A stretch of 64,000 bases of DNA from Bin5 sp963662575 (lineage in GTDB: Bacteria > Chloroflexota > Anaerolineae > Caldilineales > Caldilineaceae), in the NCBI GenBank assembly GCA_963662575.1, contig OY759723.1, positions 1,674,001-1,738,000 of the forward strand, in the 5' to 3' direction. Under the pieces are notes generated by a model, which did not search any database, was not told the DNA's origin, and worked only from the letters and a program-made list of their open reading frames with translations. Below are positions 54,719 through 64,000 of the stretch, one piece after another. Position numbers and translations under genes: made by a program. Every line of letters begins with the position of its first letter. Within the stretch, counting starts at the first letter, position 1.

Positions 54719-55052
54719 AGTTGAGAGGTTCGAGTGGGGGATGCCTTGTGGGGGAAGCCATTAGGTCATTACACGGAAATCAGAGTGCAAACATAATGCT
54801 AACAGGATGCAAATGCGTTTCCAATCCAGATTGTAGTAGAATAATCCATTTGGACAACCCGGTGCAAAAAAGCCTAATGCTTGCCGTTAGTCACAAGAAC
54901 CCGAAGTTAAGGTAAAATAGCCTTCCTTACTCGCTGAAGTCGTGTTTGCATCGGCTAATGCCAAGGCGACTGTCTGGGAAGTGTAAGAAGGAAACAATCG
55001 GCATGTACTGTCTTGGCCGGACAGGACCAATCACGTCGCATGGAGGAATGGA
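54719..55052. other. Divergent intergenic region
   Basis: No gene is supported. It is less GC-rich than the housekeeping part of the window, as is most of the defence island. It must contain promoters for the genes on both sides, not identified with confidence. Confidence 0.4.
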
Positions 55053-56048
55053 GTGGAAAGAGAAACTCAATGCCCAATTTGGGAAACAGTGAGCTTTGAG
55101 AGAACTAAAGAAAATTCAGTAATAGCGAGAACGTCTGAACCGGTCTTGACCCTTGAGAGTGTTATTATTTCTGATAGAGCAGGCGGTGCCTACAGGATCG
55201 ATCCTCAAGTCATCGTTTGGGGGGTATTGAAAGGACTCACCGACCTAGAGAAAGCGCGACTAACCACCTGGCTTGTTGACCAGCGAAGGCACGGAATTCC
55301 GGTGCCTACCGTTACGGTCGAACTTATCGAGTCCTTTAGGGCTACAGGAAAAACTGACTCTCTCTCGGTGCCTGAACGGGCTGAGAGACTTCTGTACTTC
55401 ATCGTTAATCAGACAGAAAGGGCCGGGGCGAGTGTTGATATTGTTCCTGACTCCTTCTCCGCCTATGCTTGGTCCGAATCAACGATTTGGAATGAAGTGG
55501 AATTCCTATTGGACTACCTGAGAAGTGAAGAGCTGATAACAGGCTTTTTCTTTGCTACGGCGGCGGATCTGTCAGCGTAACGGTAAAGGGATTTGCCCGG
55601 ATAGCTGACCGTGCAACCAACCCCGATAGTTGCACAGGCCTTTGTAGCCATGTGGTATGATGATGAAATGGAATCCGCTTACAAGACGGGAATCGAGCCT
55701 GCTGTAAAGCAAGCTGGATACAGACCAATGCGGATAGACCGCAAACCCGATGTAGTCAAGATCGATGACGAAATTCTTGCCGAGATAAGGCGTTCCCGTT
55801 TCTTGGTAGCTGATATGACACACGGAGTGTCGGGACCAAGAGGTGGTGTATATTTTGAAGCGGGGTTTGCACTGGGGCTTGGTCTACATGTGCTTTATTC
55901 TTGTCGAAGTGACAAGATGGATGAAATCCACTTTGATACGAGACAGTATTACCATATCAAGTGGGATACACCTGAGGAACTTCACGAGGAACTGGTCAAC
56001 AGAATATGTGCAATTGTAGGGGACGGGCCGTTTCGCGAGACCCAATAG
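55053..56048 (+). pseudogene. Nucleoside deoxyribosyltransferase-like gene broken by two frameshifts
   Basis: Frame 1 runs 55053-55580 (GTG start with GGAGG; MERETQCPIWE, then AGGAYRIDP). Frame 1 resumes at about 55611 with QAFVAMWYDDEMESAYKTGI, IRRSRFLVADMTHGV and GGVYFEAGFALGLGLHVLYSC, a nucleoside 2-deoxyribosyltransferase-like domain. Between them the natural sequence (GSVSVTVKGFARIADRATNP) is readable only in another frame: a -1 shift near 55567 and a +1 shift near 55630 cancel out. Restored length is about 332 aa. The gene is either decayed or carries sequencing indels. Confidence 0.75.
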
Positions 56049-56080
56049 GCGACTGATTCATAACAAAGGGATGAAAAACT

Positions 56081-57844
56081 GTGCTTCAGACTGCTTCAGG
56101 AAAATTCTTCGGGAAGAAACCCGGTAGACAAAACGAACTCCGCGGTGTTCTTCACACAAATCTCATTCTTAGCGAGTACGTCCATTCGATGATCGAAACC
56201 GCCGCAGGCCGGCTATTGCCCGTGGGTACGTTGAGGAGACCGAACTCTTTGGTCTATGAGATCACGGAGTTTATTGAATACGGCGAAGAGGTACCTGGCA
56301 ATCTAGTATCTCATACCATTGTACCGTACATGGAAGATTTCGCGGCCATCGTCTCTTTCGCTCTCAATGTTATCTGTACGCCCAGTTATGAACTCGCCTC
56401 CCGACTCATCGGTACTCGACCTGGAATTCTAACCGAATCATCGCCGAGTTTGCATATGCGACGCGTTTTTGACGACCACGTGTGGTGTCAGGACGCGGAT
56501 ATCGCCCACCTAGTCCAAATTGTAGCAAACCTAATTGGACTCAAGCGGGAAAGTTACTTAGCAGCTATGCGGGCAATCCGTACTTACGTCAATGGCTTAC
56601 ATCGCCTTGCAGACGACCTCGCACTGGCCTATACGCTGATGGTCGCCTCTATCGAATCTCTTGCACATGATTTCGACGGTCATCGCGCCAAGTGGGAAGA
56701 TTATGAAGACAAAAAACGAAAGACTATAGACAACGCATTGGCCTGTTCGGACGAAGAGACAGTTGCTCGCGTGAGGAATGCAGTTCTGGAAAATGAGCAT
56801 GTAGCTCTAAGTCGGCGATTTCGAGATTTTGCGATAGACCACATTACGCCGTCGTTCTTTCGTGAAGGAGCCGATGCGAAAGACCACCCGATAAGACATG
56901 CCGACCTACTTGGCGCGCTGAAGGAAGCCTATAATACGCGGTCCAAATACATTCATTCTCTCCGTGAGCCACCACCCACACTCAGTCTTGGTATTGGCGA
57001 TTATTCAGAGACGCGATCCATTGACAGAGTTACAATACTTACTTTCCAAGGCCTAGCACGTCTTACTCGTTGCGTAATCACAGAGTTCATCAGACGGCAG
57101 CCTAAGGTAGAAACGGAAAACTATGACTATGGCCGTGACCGACATGGGATCATCCAGGTTCCGTTGACTGACTTCGCCCCGCAATACTGGATTCATCAGG
57201 TTGACGATTTAACAATCGACTCTGGACGACCACGGTTCGAAGGATTTCTAAGCCAAGTTGTAAGTTTCCTCCGACAGGAGGACAATGCCAGCGTAACAGA
57301 CATAAGAGAGATGCTCACAGAGTCTGTTAGAAAGTTCCCAAATATGAACCAAGGTCAGCGAAGGCCCTTCTTGGCACTCTATATCTTGTTCAATAAACTG
57401 GTTTCGCTTGACTTGCAGATGAACACGAAGATCGCAAGGAAATACATTGCAGAATTGGAAGACCCGTCTCCAGAGGCCATGCTAGTTAATCTCCTCTCGA
57501 ATGAGATTCCGAATTGGACGCTAGATGAACATGAGAAAGTCTATAGAGAGTACCTGCGCAGCCAAGGCAAGAAGAACGGCCTAAAGGCTCCCCCTTCCTT
57601 GGTGGCTGGCTGTGCATTGGAAATCGCAGAACGATTCCGTGCTTCAGGAGACTTAGAACGCGCCCAGGAACTCATCACTTCAGCTGTCGAAAACTATCCT
57701 GGGCATGAGCCTCTATACATTCTTGAGAGTACTCTTGATCCAGAAAAGTCTATCAATTGGCGCGAAACAGTGTTCACCACAGATGGCTGCACGACTGACG
57801 AAAGCAGTGAATCTGGTCAGAAAGAATCTGAAACCAATTCCTAG
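56081..57844 (+). CDS. Large protein with HEPN-type R-x4-H motif
   Basis: The 587-aa protein starts at GTG 56081 after AAAGGG. The central helical domain contains AYNTRSKYIHSLRE, giving R287-x4-H292, the catalytic pattern of HEPN ribonucleases such as ApeA-type defence proteins. The C-terminal ~200 residues look TPR-like (ALEIAERFRASGDLERAQELI). It follows the broken deoxyribosyltransferase gene by 32 nt and may have been its operon partner. An abortive-infection RNase is a reasonable guess; no homologue could be checked. Confidence 0.6.
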   Translation: MLQTASGKFFGKKPGRQNELRGVLHTNLILSEYVHSMIETAAGRLLPVGTLRRPNSLVYEITEFIEYGEEVPGNLVSHTIVPYMEDFAAIVSFALNVICTPSYELASRLIGTRPGILTESSPSLHMRRVFDDHVWCQDADIAHLVQIVANLIGLKRESYLAAMRAIRTYVNGLHRLADDLALAYTLMVASIESLAHDFDGHRAKWEDYEDKKRKTIDNALACSDEETVARVRNAVLENEHVALSRRFRDFAIDHITPSFFREGADAKDHPIRHADLLGALKEAYNTRSKYIHSLREPPPTLSLGIGDYSETRSIDRVTILTFQGLARLTRCVITEFIRRQPKVETENYDYGRDRHGIIQVPLTDFAPQYWIHQVDDLTIDSGRPRFEGFLSQVVSFLRQEDNASVTDIREMLTESVRKFPNMNQGQRRPFLALYILFNKLVSLDLQMNTKIARKYIAELEDPSPEAMLVNLLSNEIPNWTLDEHEKVYREYLRSQGKKNGLKAPPSLVAGCALEIAERFRASGDLERAQELITSAVENYPGHEPLYILESTLDPEKSINWRETVFTTDGCTTDESSESGQKESETNS

Positions 57845-57902
57845 AGTGAATCACTCCTCACACCCCCCCATCCCGCACATATCCATGCACCGCATATCCT
57901 CG

Positions 57903-58391
57903 CTACACCAACCGGACACGCGACCACCCGCCCGGTGATTCCTTATAGGGGGAATATGGCTTGCCGTCGCTGATCTTGATCAAATTGGTGACACTGAACG
58001 GAGAAGGTAATTCGACAAGCCTTTGGATATGCACCAGATTCAGACTTGGCTTCCCAGGCGTCTTTGAATGGTTGTAAAGGCATTTTTCGTCGGGCTGGAA
58101 TGACTTGATCGTCGCTTCTATCTCCAGCTTTCTCGACCGAGTTAATCTCAACTTGTTTTCCCAACCGACGATATCCGCTGAATAAGAAACAGTAGCTGGG
58201 TCCTCGGAAGTGGACAAATAAAGTCGGACAGGGTTTCTATTCGTGGGTGGGTTATCTCTGAGCATCCTGATGGTATCCCCGCGGAAGGGCTGCAAATACA
58301 AGGTCCGATCTGGTTGTACCAAATGCGTGCGCCTAATGTCTTCTAGAACACTGCTGAAAATTCCTCTGATGAACAGTCCCTGTAGTGTCAT
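57903..58391 (-). CDS. Hypothetical protein
   Basis: The 162-aa protein starts MTLQGLFIRGIFSSVLEDIRR, with GAAAGG upstream of the ATG. It is rich in beta-strand-like segments (VRLYLSTSEDPATVSYSADIVGWEN) and ends WSRVRLV. A PUA/ASCH-like fold is conceivable but not supported by a clear motif. It faces the HEPN gene. Confidence 0.5.
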   Translation of the reverse strand: MTLQGLFIRGIFSSVLEDIRRTHLVQPDRTLYLQPFRGDTIRMLRDNPPTNRNPVRLYLSTSEDPATVSYSADIVGWENKLRLTRSRKLEIEATIKSFQPDEKCLYNHSKTPGKPSLNLVHIQRLVELPSPFSVTNLIKISDGKPYSPYKESPGGWSRVRLV

Positions 58392-58620
58392 CTCCTTACA
58401 CCTTTCTCTAGATGGTAGCGGAAAATGTGGTTGCCCCCACTCACTGGGCTACGACATGGAAGGAGAACTTCCTCCAGACGGATTCTACCAGTCGCCCAGT
58501 GATTCGTTACAGTAACTTGGCCACCGGATTAAATCTTCATTTCATTCGGCGAACAGTGCCATTACAAGCCACTGCTCGTGGTCCCATTCTTGGGGCCGAG
58601 CTCACTTTCTCTTGCAGCCA

Positions 58621-59124
58621 TCAGCGCAGCAACCCCGGCTCCACCAGTAGCTCCGAAACGTCCACCCCCAATACCCTGGCAATCGCGCCAAGGGTCTTGA
58701 ATCTCGGCGTCTGGTCACCCTTCTCCAGCCGCACCAGCGTCACCCGTCCGATACCTGCCTCACGGGCAAGCGCATCCTGCGAGAGACCGGCAGCGTTGCG
58801 CAGCCGCCGAATGCGCTGCCCAAGCGTTTGCCTTCCCCGCATAGCCATGGCCTCAACAGTCGGGCGATAGGACGCGTCACAGTAGTGACGGGCAAAGTCC
58901 CAGGGAATCTCGACTGTCGCGCCTTGGGTCGTCTTCAGAACCAGCTCGTAGGGGTTGGACAACTCCAGGGCCGATAGGGCCGCACGCTCTCCGATCTCAG
59001 GAAGTTCAGAGTAGGGAATGAGCCTCATGGCCCCATCGGCGAAACCCAGTTCGATGCCATCTTCCAAGAGGCTGGCGACCGTCATCAGGCTATTGGCGTT
59101 TCTGGCGAGAACGGCGTCAATCAT
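58621..59124 (-). CDS. DUF2442-XRE antitoxin-like regulator
   Basis: The 167-aa protein has an N-terminal DUF2442-like half (LEDGIELGFADGAMRLIPYSELPEI) and a C-terminal XRE helix-turn-helix (RIRRLRNAAGLSQDALAREAG then RVTLVRLEKGDQTPRFKTL). Such fusions are usual antitoxins of HigBA/DUF4160-DUF2442 modules. No toxin of that type is next to it: the neighbours upstream are a VapBC pair. It may be an orphan. Confidence 0.8.
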   Translation of the reverse strand: MIDAVLARNANSLMTVASLLEDGIELGFADGAMRLIPYSELPEIGERAALSALELSNPYELVLKTTQGATVEIPWDFARHYCDASYRPTVEAMAMRGRQTLGQRIRRLRNAAGLSQDALAREAGIGRVTLVRLEKGDQTPRFKTLGAIARVLGVDVSELLVEPGLLR

Positions 59125-59272
59125 CGAGTCCCCCTGTGAATCCCATGTTCAGGCGTCTATACTGCCCTGCGGGGCGGCCGCCGCGCGCCGCAACTCAGTC
59201 TCGTAGCCCGCTAGAGCGCCGCCGCGTCGGATCAAGTCGCGTGCTGTCTCCGGCTCGTTGCCGTTACTGGCG

Positions 59273-59677
59273 CTAACCTTCGAAGGGATTATGCAATTCC
59301 ACGCCAAACTGACCAAAGTCACTCACATTCCGAGTGACCACAATCAGACGGTACACGATGGCTGTCGCCGCGATCATCGCGTATTCTGTGATCGTGTTCG
59401 ACTTCCTATGCATGAGCCGGGCCCACTCCCGGAAGACGGGCGCGTCCATAGGCAATACACTGTAGGAAGCCAGGACTTTGTCCAGCCAGGCCTCCAACTC
59501 CTCTGCCTTCGCATCATCCTGCTCGCGGGTGATCTCGATTCCCGCCTGTATCTCTCCAACCGTAACTGCAGACACGAAAAGCTGCTCTGCCGGCACCTTC
59601 GCAATCCAATCGAGGACCGCGCCTTGTGGTCGGGGACGACGCAGCTCCGAGACCACGTTGGTGTCGAGGAGATACAT
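59273..59677 (-). CDS. vapC: VapC-type PIN-domain toxin
   Basis: The 134-aa PIN ribonuclease starts MYLLDTNVVSEL with the first catalytic Asp. Further acidic positions are visible in VSAVTVGEIQAGIE and the C-terminal VVTRNVSDFGQFGVELHNPF. VapC toxins cleave tRNA or rRNA. The start at 59677 lies 4 nt after the antitoxin stop, so the pair is coupled. The extended frame to 59740 lies in the antitoxin gene. Confidence 0.92.
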   Translation of the reverse strand: MYLLDTNVVSELRRPRPQGAVLDWIAKVPAEQLFVSAVTVGEIQAGIEITREQDDAKAEELEAWLDKVLASYSVLPMDAPVFREWARLMHRKSNTITEYAMIAATAIVYRLIVVTRNVSDFGQFGVELHNPFEG

Positions 59678-59681
59678 ATCG

Positions 59682-59945
59682 CTACTCCACAGCCAAAGGT
59701 GTGCGGTGGCGATGCTGTCGGCGCGGCGGCGTAAGGTCATCGGTCCGTGCCTCAGGGGCGAGGAGCAGCTCCTTCAGGTCCGGCTTGGTCATCTGCTCCA
59801 GCCTCCGCCACTGCTCGATCGGAAGGAGCACTGCGGTTTCGACCCCGCGCCTGGTCATGATCTGTGGCCCTTCGGCGAGCGCGGCATCCAACAACTCGCA
59901 AAACTTCGACTTGGCATCCTGAACCGGCCATCTTCTGCCCATCAT
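59682..59945 (-). CDS. Phd/YefM-type antitoxin
   Basis: The 87-aa protein starts MMGRRWPVQDAKSKFCELLDAALAEGPQIMTRRG, then VETAVLLPIEQWRRLE, the standard Phd/YefM pattern. It would neutralise the adjacent PIN toxin and repress the pair's promoter. The C-terminal ~25 residues are disordered and basic. Confidence 0.92.
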   Translation of the reverse strand: MMGRRWPVQDAKSKFCELLDAALAEGPQIMTRRGVETAVLLPIEQWRRLEQMTKPDLKELLLAPEARTDDLTPPRRQHRHRTPLAVE

Positions 59946-60188
59946 TCACTCCATATGCTATCAGGTCTCGTTGACAATTGGCGAAGGCCTCTTAAGAACT
60001 GACAAATGCGAGCCATCAGCTACCTCACGCGACAGAAATAGTGCCTTCCCGGACCGTCCGCGAACCAGAAAGATCTTCTCCGCGCCCCTCTACGTCCCTC
60101 CACGGACAAAAAATGTTCTCCGCGTACTTGGCAGTTCACTAAGAACTGCCGTTCGGCCGTCCGACAGCTTTGCACGATTCCCAGCCTG

Positions 60189-60380
60189 TCACCTGGTCAT
60201 CTCTCTTTCGCAGCGCTCGACGTGCCGGCGCAGGGCACGGTTGATGTCGGTCTGGTAACCCCGGCCGCCTTCGGCGCGAGCCTTGCACCATTCGATGAGA
60301 TCCGCGTCGAGACGCAGCGTGATCTGCTGCTTGACCGGACGGTAGAAGACACCGCGCCGGGCCTTCGACCAGTCAAGCAC
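60189..60380 (-). CDS. BrnA/DUF4415-type antitoxin, possibly frameshifted start
   Basis: The 63-aa frame reads LDWSKARRGVFYRPVKQQ, ITLRLDADLIEWCKA and GYQTDINRALRRHVER, a BrnA-type ribbon-helix-helix antitoxin. Only a GTG at 60380 starts this frame. A better start, ATG 60411 with GGGAGGAGATA, lies in another frame and hits a stop after 12 codons. The upstream in-frame codons (DIPEV) still resemble the family, so a small indel is likely. No BrnT toxin gene is next to it. Confidence 0.65.
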   Translation of the reverse strand: MLDWSKARRGVFYRPVKQQITLRLDADLIEWCKARAEGGRGYQTDINRALRRHVERCEREMTR

Positions 60381-60744
60381 CTCGGGGATGTCGCTCGTGA
60401 GACCTGCCCATTATCTCCTCCCAACAACCCCCTGGGCCCCCAGCGCAAGGATATCGGACCAGACCTTCTACGGCGAACATAGCGACTGTGACTTGCGAAA
60501 GTAACACGTGAAGCTAATCTTGTAACCCGCATTAACGCTGTCTGGACTGACAATGTTTCGTATTCGTCACGCCTAACAATACAAGGGCGCATCACCCAAT
60601 CACTCGACGCTGGAGAATTCCACTGTCTTATTGTTTCGAAAATAGTCATTCACTGTGCGGTCCGCCGTTGAGTCAGTCTAGAGATATGAACTCTCTTTAC
60701 CTGTTACCACAGGCAAAGGTGTCTTTTCTGCATGAAAGGCGGGG
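60381..60744. other. Gap before the second STAND gene
   Basis: No gene is supported. Minus-strand frame 60197-60649 is a shadow of the antitoxin and shows no BrnT-like sequence. Confidence 0.45.
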
Positions 60745-63700
60745 TCACGAGGCGAGGCGCTGGCACTCAGCTTGGCGCAGCAACATCCTCAAAATCCCGA
60801 ATTCAACAGTCTCTTGGTTTTCCTCACCGGCTATTACGCGAAACGAATCCATACACAACGGATTTTCGATCGTTTGTCCTGTTTGCGCGACGTGATATTC
60901 GCTAACAACCTGATTCCAGACATCGTTGAGATAAGACGATGCAACTAAGAATCCATCCAGACCCGAATCTTCTGCAAAAGCGTCAATGATTTTCTTATTG
61001 TGATTGAAATCATCTACAGCCTTCCTTAGAACGATCTCCTCTTCTGGATAGAGGTTTGACAAGTCGCGAGTAAGAATGATCGCCGAAATTTGCTGACAAC
61101 TGCCTACAGCTCTATCGAAGGCATCCGAATTTGGAGCTAAGTCAGATGTGAGAAATGGTAGATCAATATGCTTCTCCCATTTGCTTTCGAAATCCATAAC
61201 GGGCAAGACAGGCAAAGGCCCTAACGAGGAAGGGGCAAACACAAATGTTGGCAAGACATGGCCATTGATTACGGGCGCGACACAAAAATGCCAATCATTT
61301 GCCAGGAGCTTTTGTCCAATCGAGAGACAATCATCGAGATAGTCGCCATCAGCGTCGAAGCCCGCTATTTCGACAAGCATGGCTACTTCTGCAGCCGGCC
61401 AGTGGGTACTATCGTTCTCATTGATGGGACGAGTCCATGTTGTCGCGTTCCAGCCACGTTCCTGTAACGCTCTCTCAACTGCCTGCAACGTCTGATTAAG
61501 GCGGTTTCGCGCTGATGAGCGGCAGCGACTCGCTGTGACTGATACGGCTTTGCCGAAACGTTTCCTCTGAGCCGTTCTCGCTATTTGCTTTGCCGCCTCA
61601 AAGGAGTACGCCATTTCATGTAAAATACAAGACACATCGTAAAGTCTGTCTGCGAGTGCGGTAAGTTCCCGCAGAGGAGGCGTCGAAGTTGTACGCCATA
61701 TTACAGATTCGACGTATTTCCGAGCTAAAGCAGACCGGTTACCGGCATAGGTAGCGGGTGCCTTTGCATTCCCTGTGGCCTCTACTTGTGCCATTCTCGG
61801 AACCAGATTTGTAAGAACATTGGTCAACATCGCACCAAGTCTAATCTCTGTACTAGCGTAAACGGAATTTGCCGTCACATGGGCTGGGAGGTTCTCAGGA
61901 GTTGCGTAGGATAAGTGATTGATCTCAGAAGCAACATCGTTGATGCTGATATATAAAGATTTGGGAATGCGTTTCCCTCTTATCCATGGCTCGGCAAACG
62001 ACCGAAAGAGATTCTCCGTCTTCCGCACGAGATGGGCCATTTGATGCGTATACTCAGTCAGTCCATCGGCAGCACGCGCCAACAGGATTTGACGAAAGAC
62101 AACGTTCCAGATAGCACGTGCTTTGGTGGTGACATTTTGTCTTGGCATGTTTTTCGACACAAACCTAAAATCGCCCATTTGAACAGGTTGCCCTGAGGGA
62201 TCTATCACGTCGGATGCCACGGCATCCGAGTCTGGGGAAAGTGCCAGCAAGGTTTCACAAATATTGACTACGGTTTCATGGGGATCGGCTTGATGATCCT
62301 CGTCTATGTACAGCAAGTTGGCCCGGACGGTGCGCCCGTGTTCTCCCTTTGCTTCCACGACAGGCGTAGTCGTCCACGCGGTCTGCGCGTGATATTGGGC
62401 TAGAAGTGTCTGTTCGTCTCCCCATTTTGAGGCTAGGTTTCGAGCTATCTCTGGGGCTACTGCATAGGCGGTTGATAGGAGCCCTGCAATTTCACGAATG
62501 TCATGCGCAGCATCACCTGAAATGCTAAGCACGAAAGGAATCGGTATAGACTCTCCACCAACCAGAGGAACAAGGCAAGAAAGGAGCCTGTTCGCTTGGC
62601 GAAGATCGATACAGGTTGGACTCTCTGTCTCTTGAGGGAGCGCTGCTAAACAGTCGGTCCGAAGGTCGCGATGCGAAGCTTCCTTGAACGCCAGAACCGC
62701 TTTGCGTACCGCGGGCAATGTGGAATCAGGCATATCTCCGTCTGTGAGCGCAAACATGGAGGCCGCAGACCAGAAGGCGGGCTGAACGCCATGTTCTTCA
62801 AGAATAGCAATGAATGCGGCGACGCGTCGTTCCAGCGTGCCAAACCCCAGGCCAGTCAGTATTGCGGTCCACAGTTCAACATCATCATTGTCAGCCAAAA
62901 CTTCCGCCAGCTTCTGAACAGCCTCTGGTTTATCATCAAGCAGTGCTTCTTTAAGAACTGAGTGGATAACTCTAGGCAGCGTCTCATTAGTTGCGGCCAG
63001 CAGAACTTGCCACAAGGACTCAGTTCGCAAATAGACAATTTCGTCGTGGGATGTATGGCTCAGCGCATGCGAGCGCAGTGAATGCAGGCCGCCGAGTATG
63101 CCGGGGCGACTTTCCCGCACCAGGTGCTCGTCAAGTAGTCTCTTGAGCGCCACGTTCGCACGGTTAAGAGGTAACTCCAATAAGTCGAATAACTTCCTGG
63201 CCTCTATTTCTCCACCAAGAGAAGACAATGCCGAACTCCCTCTGATAATAGCGAGTTCAGCACATCGTCCTTCCTGCTCCCTTTTTCGAACCTGCTCACC
63301 GATCACAGCGGCCAGCCGCTGGCCCTGCGTCAGAATATGTATGTATTCGAGCATGAGACCGTCTGACAGTTCATATGGCTCAAGCCAGTGTTGCCACTCT
63401 GTCTGGCCGCGGCTGGTCAGTTTCTGCCAGACACTTTGCGCAAGACTCTCGCTGAGTGAAACTTCGAAGAAGCTGGTATCGGGCTGATTTGAGAGCAACG
63501 GTATGTCTTCGTTACGCACAGTTCCCAGCAGGTAAACATCCGGCAACTCGCGAAGCTCATTGGCGAGGATGTTCCACACTTCACTGTTGGAAGGTCCAAC
63601 TTCGTCAAATGTCAATCCAATTGGGGAACTATCATTGGGACGGCACGCACGAATAGATCGCGCAATTGAGTCAGCATGATTCGCTCCAGCACGGGCGGAG

Positions 63701-64000
63701 ACCTGATACCATCGAAGTTCAGATTCAAGTGCATTTGCAACCAACCACATTAGGGCAGATTTTCCCGCCCCTGATGGACCAGTGATAAGCAAGTGCCTTT
63801 GGGTCTTGAGTTCATTAACGATGGCTTGTTTCTCAGTCGGACGATCCAAGACAAGCCCCGCAGCCAAGTGGCCGGGCCTAACCTTTATACCTTGATAAAA
63901 CCCAGGCTCAGAAACCTGCGTAACAAAGTCAACGGGGCCCAACGCTCCCGACTCGAAAGCATGAGTAATTGCTGATGGATTGTTGGCCTCAAGGTATCTC
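60745..64000 (-). CDS. STAND-type NTPase, start beyond right edge
   Basis: The frame is open to the window end, so the start lies outside; at least 1084 residues are present. Near the visible start are VTQVSEPGFYQGIKVRPGHL and the P-loop LLITGPSGAGKSALMW, then IGLTFDEVGP (Walker B-like) and a STAND-like LGTVRNEDIPLL. The rest is ~900 residues of helical repeats without known motifs, a likely sensor. The missing N-terminus may carry an effector domain. Placement beside restriction, HEPN and toxin genes suggests defence. Confidence 0.7.
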   Translation of the reverse strand, partial: RYLEANNPSAITHAFESGALGPVDFVTQVSEPGFYQGIKVRPGHLAAGLVLDRPTEKQAIVNELKTQRHLLITGPSGAGKSALMWLVANALESELRWYQVSARAGANHADSIARSIRACRPNDSSPIGLTFDEVGPSNSEVWNILANELRELPDVYLLGTVRNEDIPLLSNQPDTSFFEVSLSESLAQSVWQKLTSRGQTEWQHWLEPYELSDGLMLEYIHILTQGQRLAAVIGEQVRKREQEGRCAELAIIRGSSALSSLGGEIEARKLFDLLELPLNRANVALKRLLDEHLVRESRPGILGGLHSLRSHALSHTSHDEIVYLRTESLWQVLLAATNETLPRVIHSVLKEALLDDKPEAVQKLAEVLADNDDVELWTAILTGLGFGTLERRVAAFIAILEEHGVQPAFWSAASMFALTDGDMPDSTLPAVRKAVLAFKEASHRDLRTDCLAALPQETESPTCIDLRQANRLLSCLVPLVGGESIPIPFVLSISGDAAHDIREIAGLLSTAYAVAPEIARNLASKWGDEQTLLAQYHAQTAWTTTPVVEAKGEHGRTVRANLLYIDEDHQADPHETVVNICETLLALSPDSDAVASDVIDPSGQPVQMGDFRFVSKNMPRQNVTTKARAIWNVVFRQILLARAADGLTEYTHQMAHLVRKTENLFRSFAEPWIRGKRIPKSLYISINDVASEINHLSYATPENLPAHVTANSVYASTEIRLGAMLTNVLTNLVPRMAQVEATGNAKAPATYAGNRSALARKYVESVIWRTTSTPPLRELTALADRLYDVSCILHEMAYSFEAAKQIARTAQRKRFGKAVSVTASRCRSSARNRLNQTLQAVERALQERGWNATTWTRPINENDSTHWPAAEVAMLVEIAGFDADGDYLDDCLSIGQKLLANDWHFCVAPVINGHVLPTFVFAPSSLGPLPVLPVMDFESKWEKHIDLPFLTSDLAPNSDAFDRAVGSCQQISAIILTRDLSNLYPEEEIVLRKAVDDFNHNKKIIDAFAEDSGLDGFLVASSYLNDVWNQVVSEYHVAQTGQTIENPLCMDSFRVIAGEENQETVEFGILRMLLRQAECQRLAS

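Noticed and set aside
53534..54724. 396-aa plus-strand frame
   Set aside because: It is antisense to the restriction-modification gene.

Overview
The window is GC-rich chromosomal DNA from a bacterium. Several features point to Chloroflexota, perhaps an Anaerolineae/Caldilineales-type lineage: a fused NuoCD in a split nuo locus, a Ycf45-like AAA/R3H ATPase, a DarA-like c-di-AMP receptor, and many dispersed intergenic repeats. This placement is inference; no rRNA or tRNA is visible.

Layout. (1) 1-13.6 kb is a complete type I-E CRISPR-Cas locus on the minus strand: cas3, cas8e, cse2 (cas11), cas7e, cas5e, cas6e, a 3-repeat mini-array, cas1, cas2, and a main array of at least 63 identical repeats running off the left edge. 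Two things are unusual. The cse2 product carries an N-terminal VRR-NUC (PD-(D/E)XK) nuclease domain in one uninterrupted frame. The cas3-cas8e gap holds an inverted two-repeat, one-spacer mini-CRISPR with a compensated repeat stem and its own terminator hairpin, lying beside a strong cas8e promoter; it resembles a cas-regulating guide RNA. (2) 13.6-20.4 kb is repeat-rich, with a small lipoprotein, IS3-type remnants flanking a DUF4365 gene cassette, and a Cys/His-module gene with a decayed second copy. (3) 20.4-47.3 kb is mostly housekeeping: a GNAT-like protein, AAA/R3H ATPase, tmk, a giant YfhO-GT39 fusion, a c-di-AMP receptor, an FmdB-type protein, gmk, rhomboid protease, an Fe-S oxidoreductase, MFS transporter, sucraseferredoxin, an iron-type substrate-binding protein, Mrp ATPase, an FAD amine-oxidase-like enzyme, an MBL hydrolase and nuoI-nuoCD-nuoB. 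48-bp tandem repeats and other short dispersed repeats fill the gaps. (4) 47.5-64 kb is a defence island that begins next to a MITE-like element: a nuclease-STAND NTPase, a one-piece restriction-modification enzyme, a broken deoxyribosyltransferase-like gene, a HEPN-type gene, several toxin-antitoxin genes, and a second STAND protein cut by the right edge.

How they work together. Cas1-Cas2 would add spacers at the short leader next to cas2. Cas6e would process the pre-crRNA. Cas8e, Cas11, Cas7, Cas5 and Cas6 would form Cascade, and Cas3 would degrade targets. The nuclease on Cas11 could give Cascade its own cutting activity, and the degenerate mini-CRISPR could let Cascade repress its own operon. 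The island at the right end supplies independent, probably abortive, defences.
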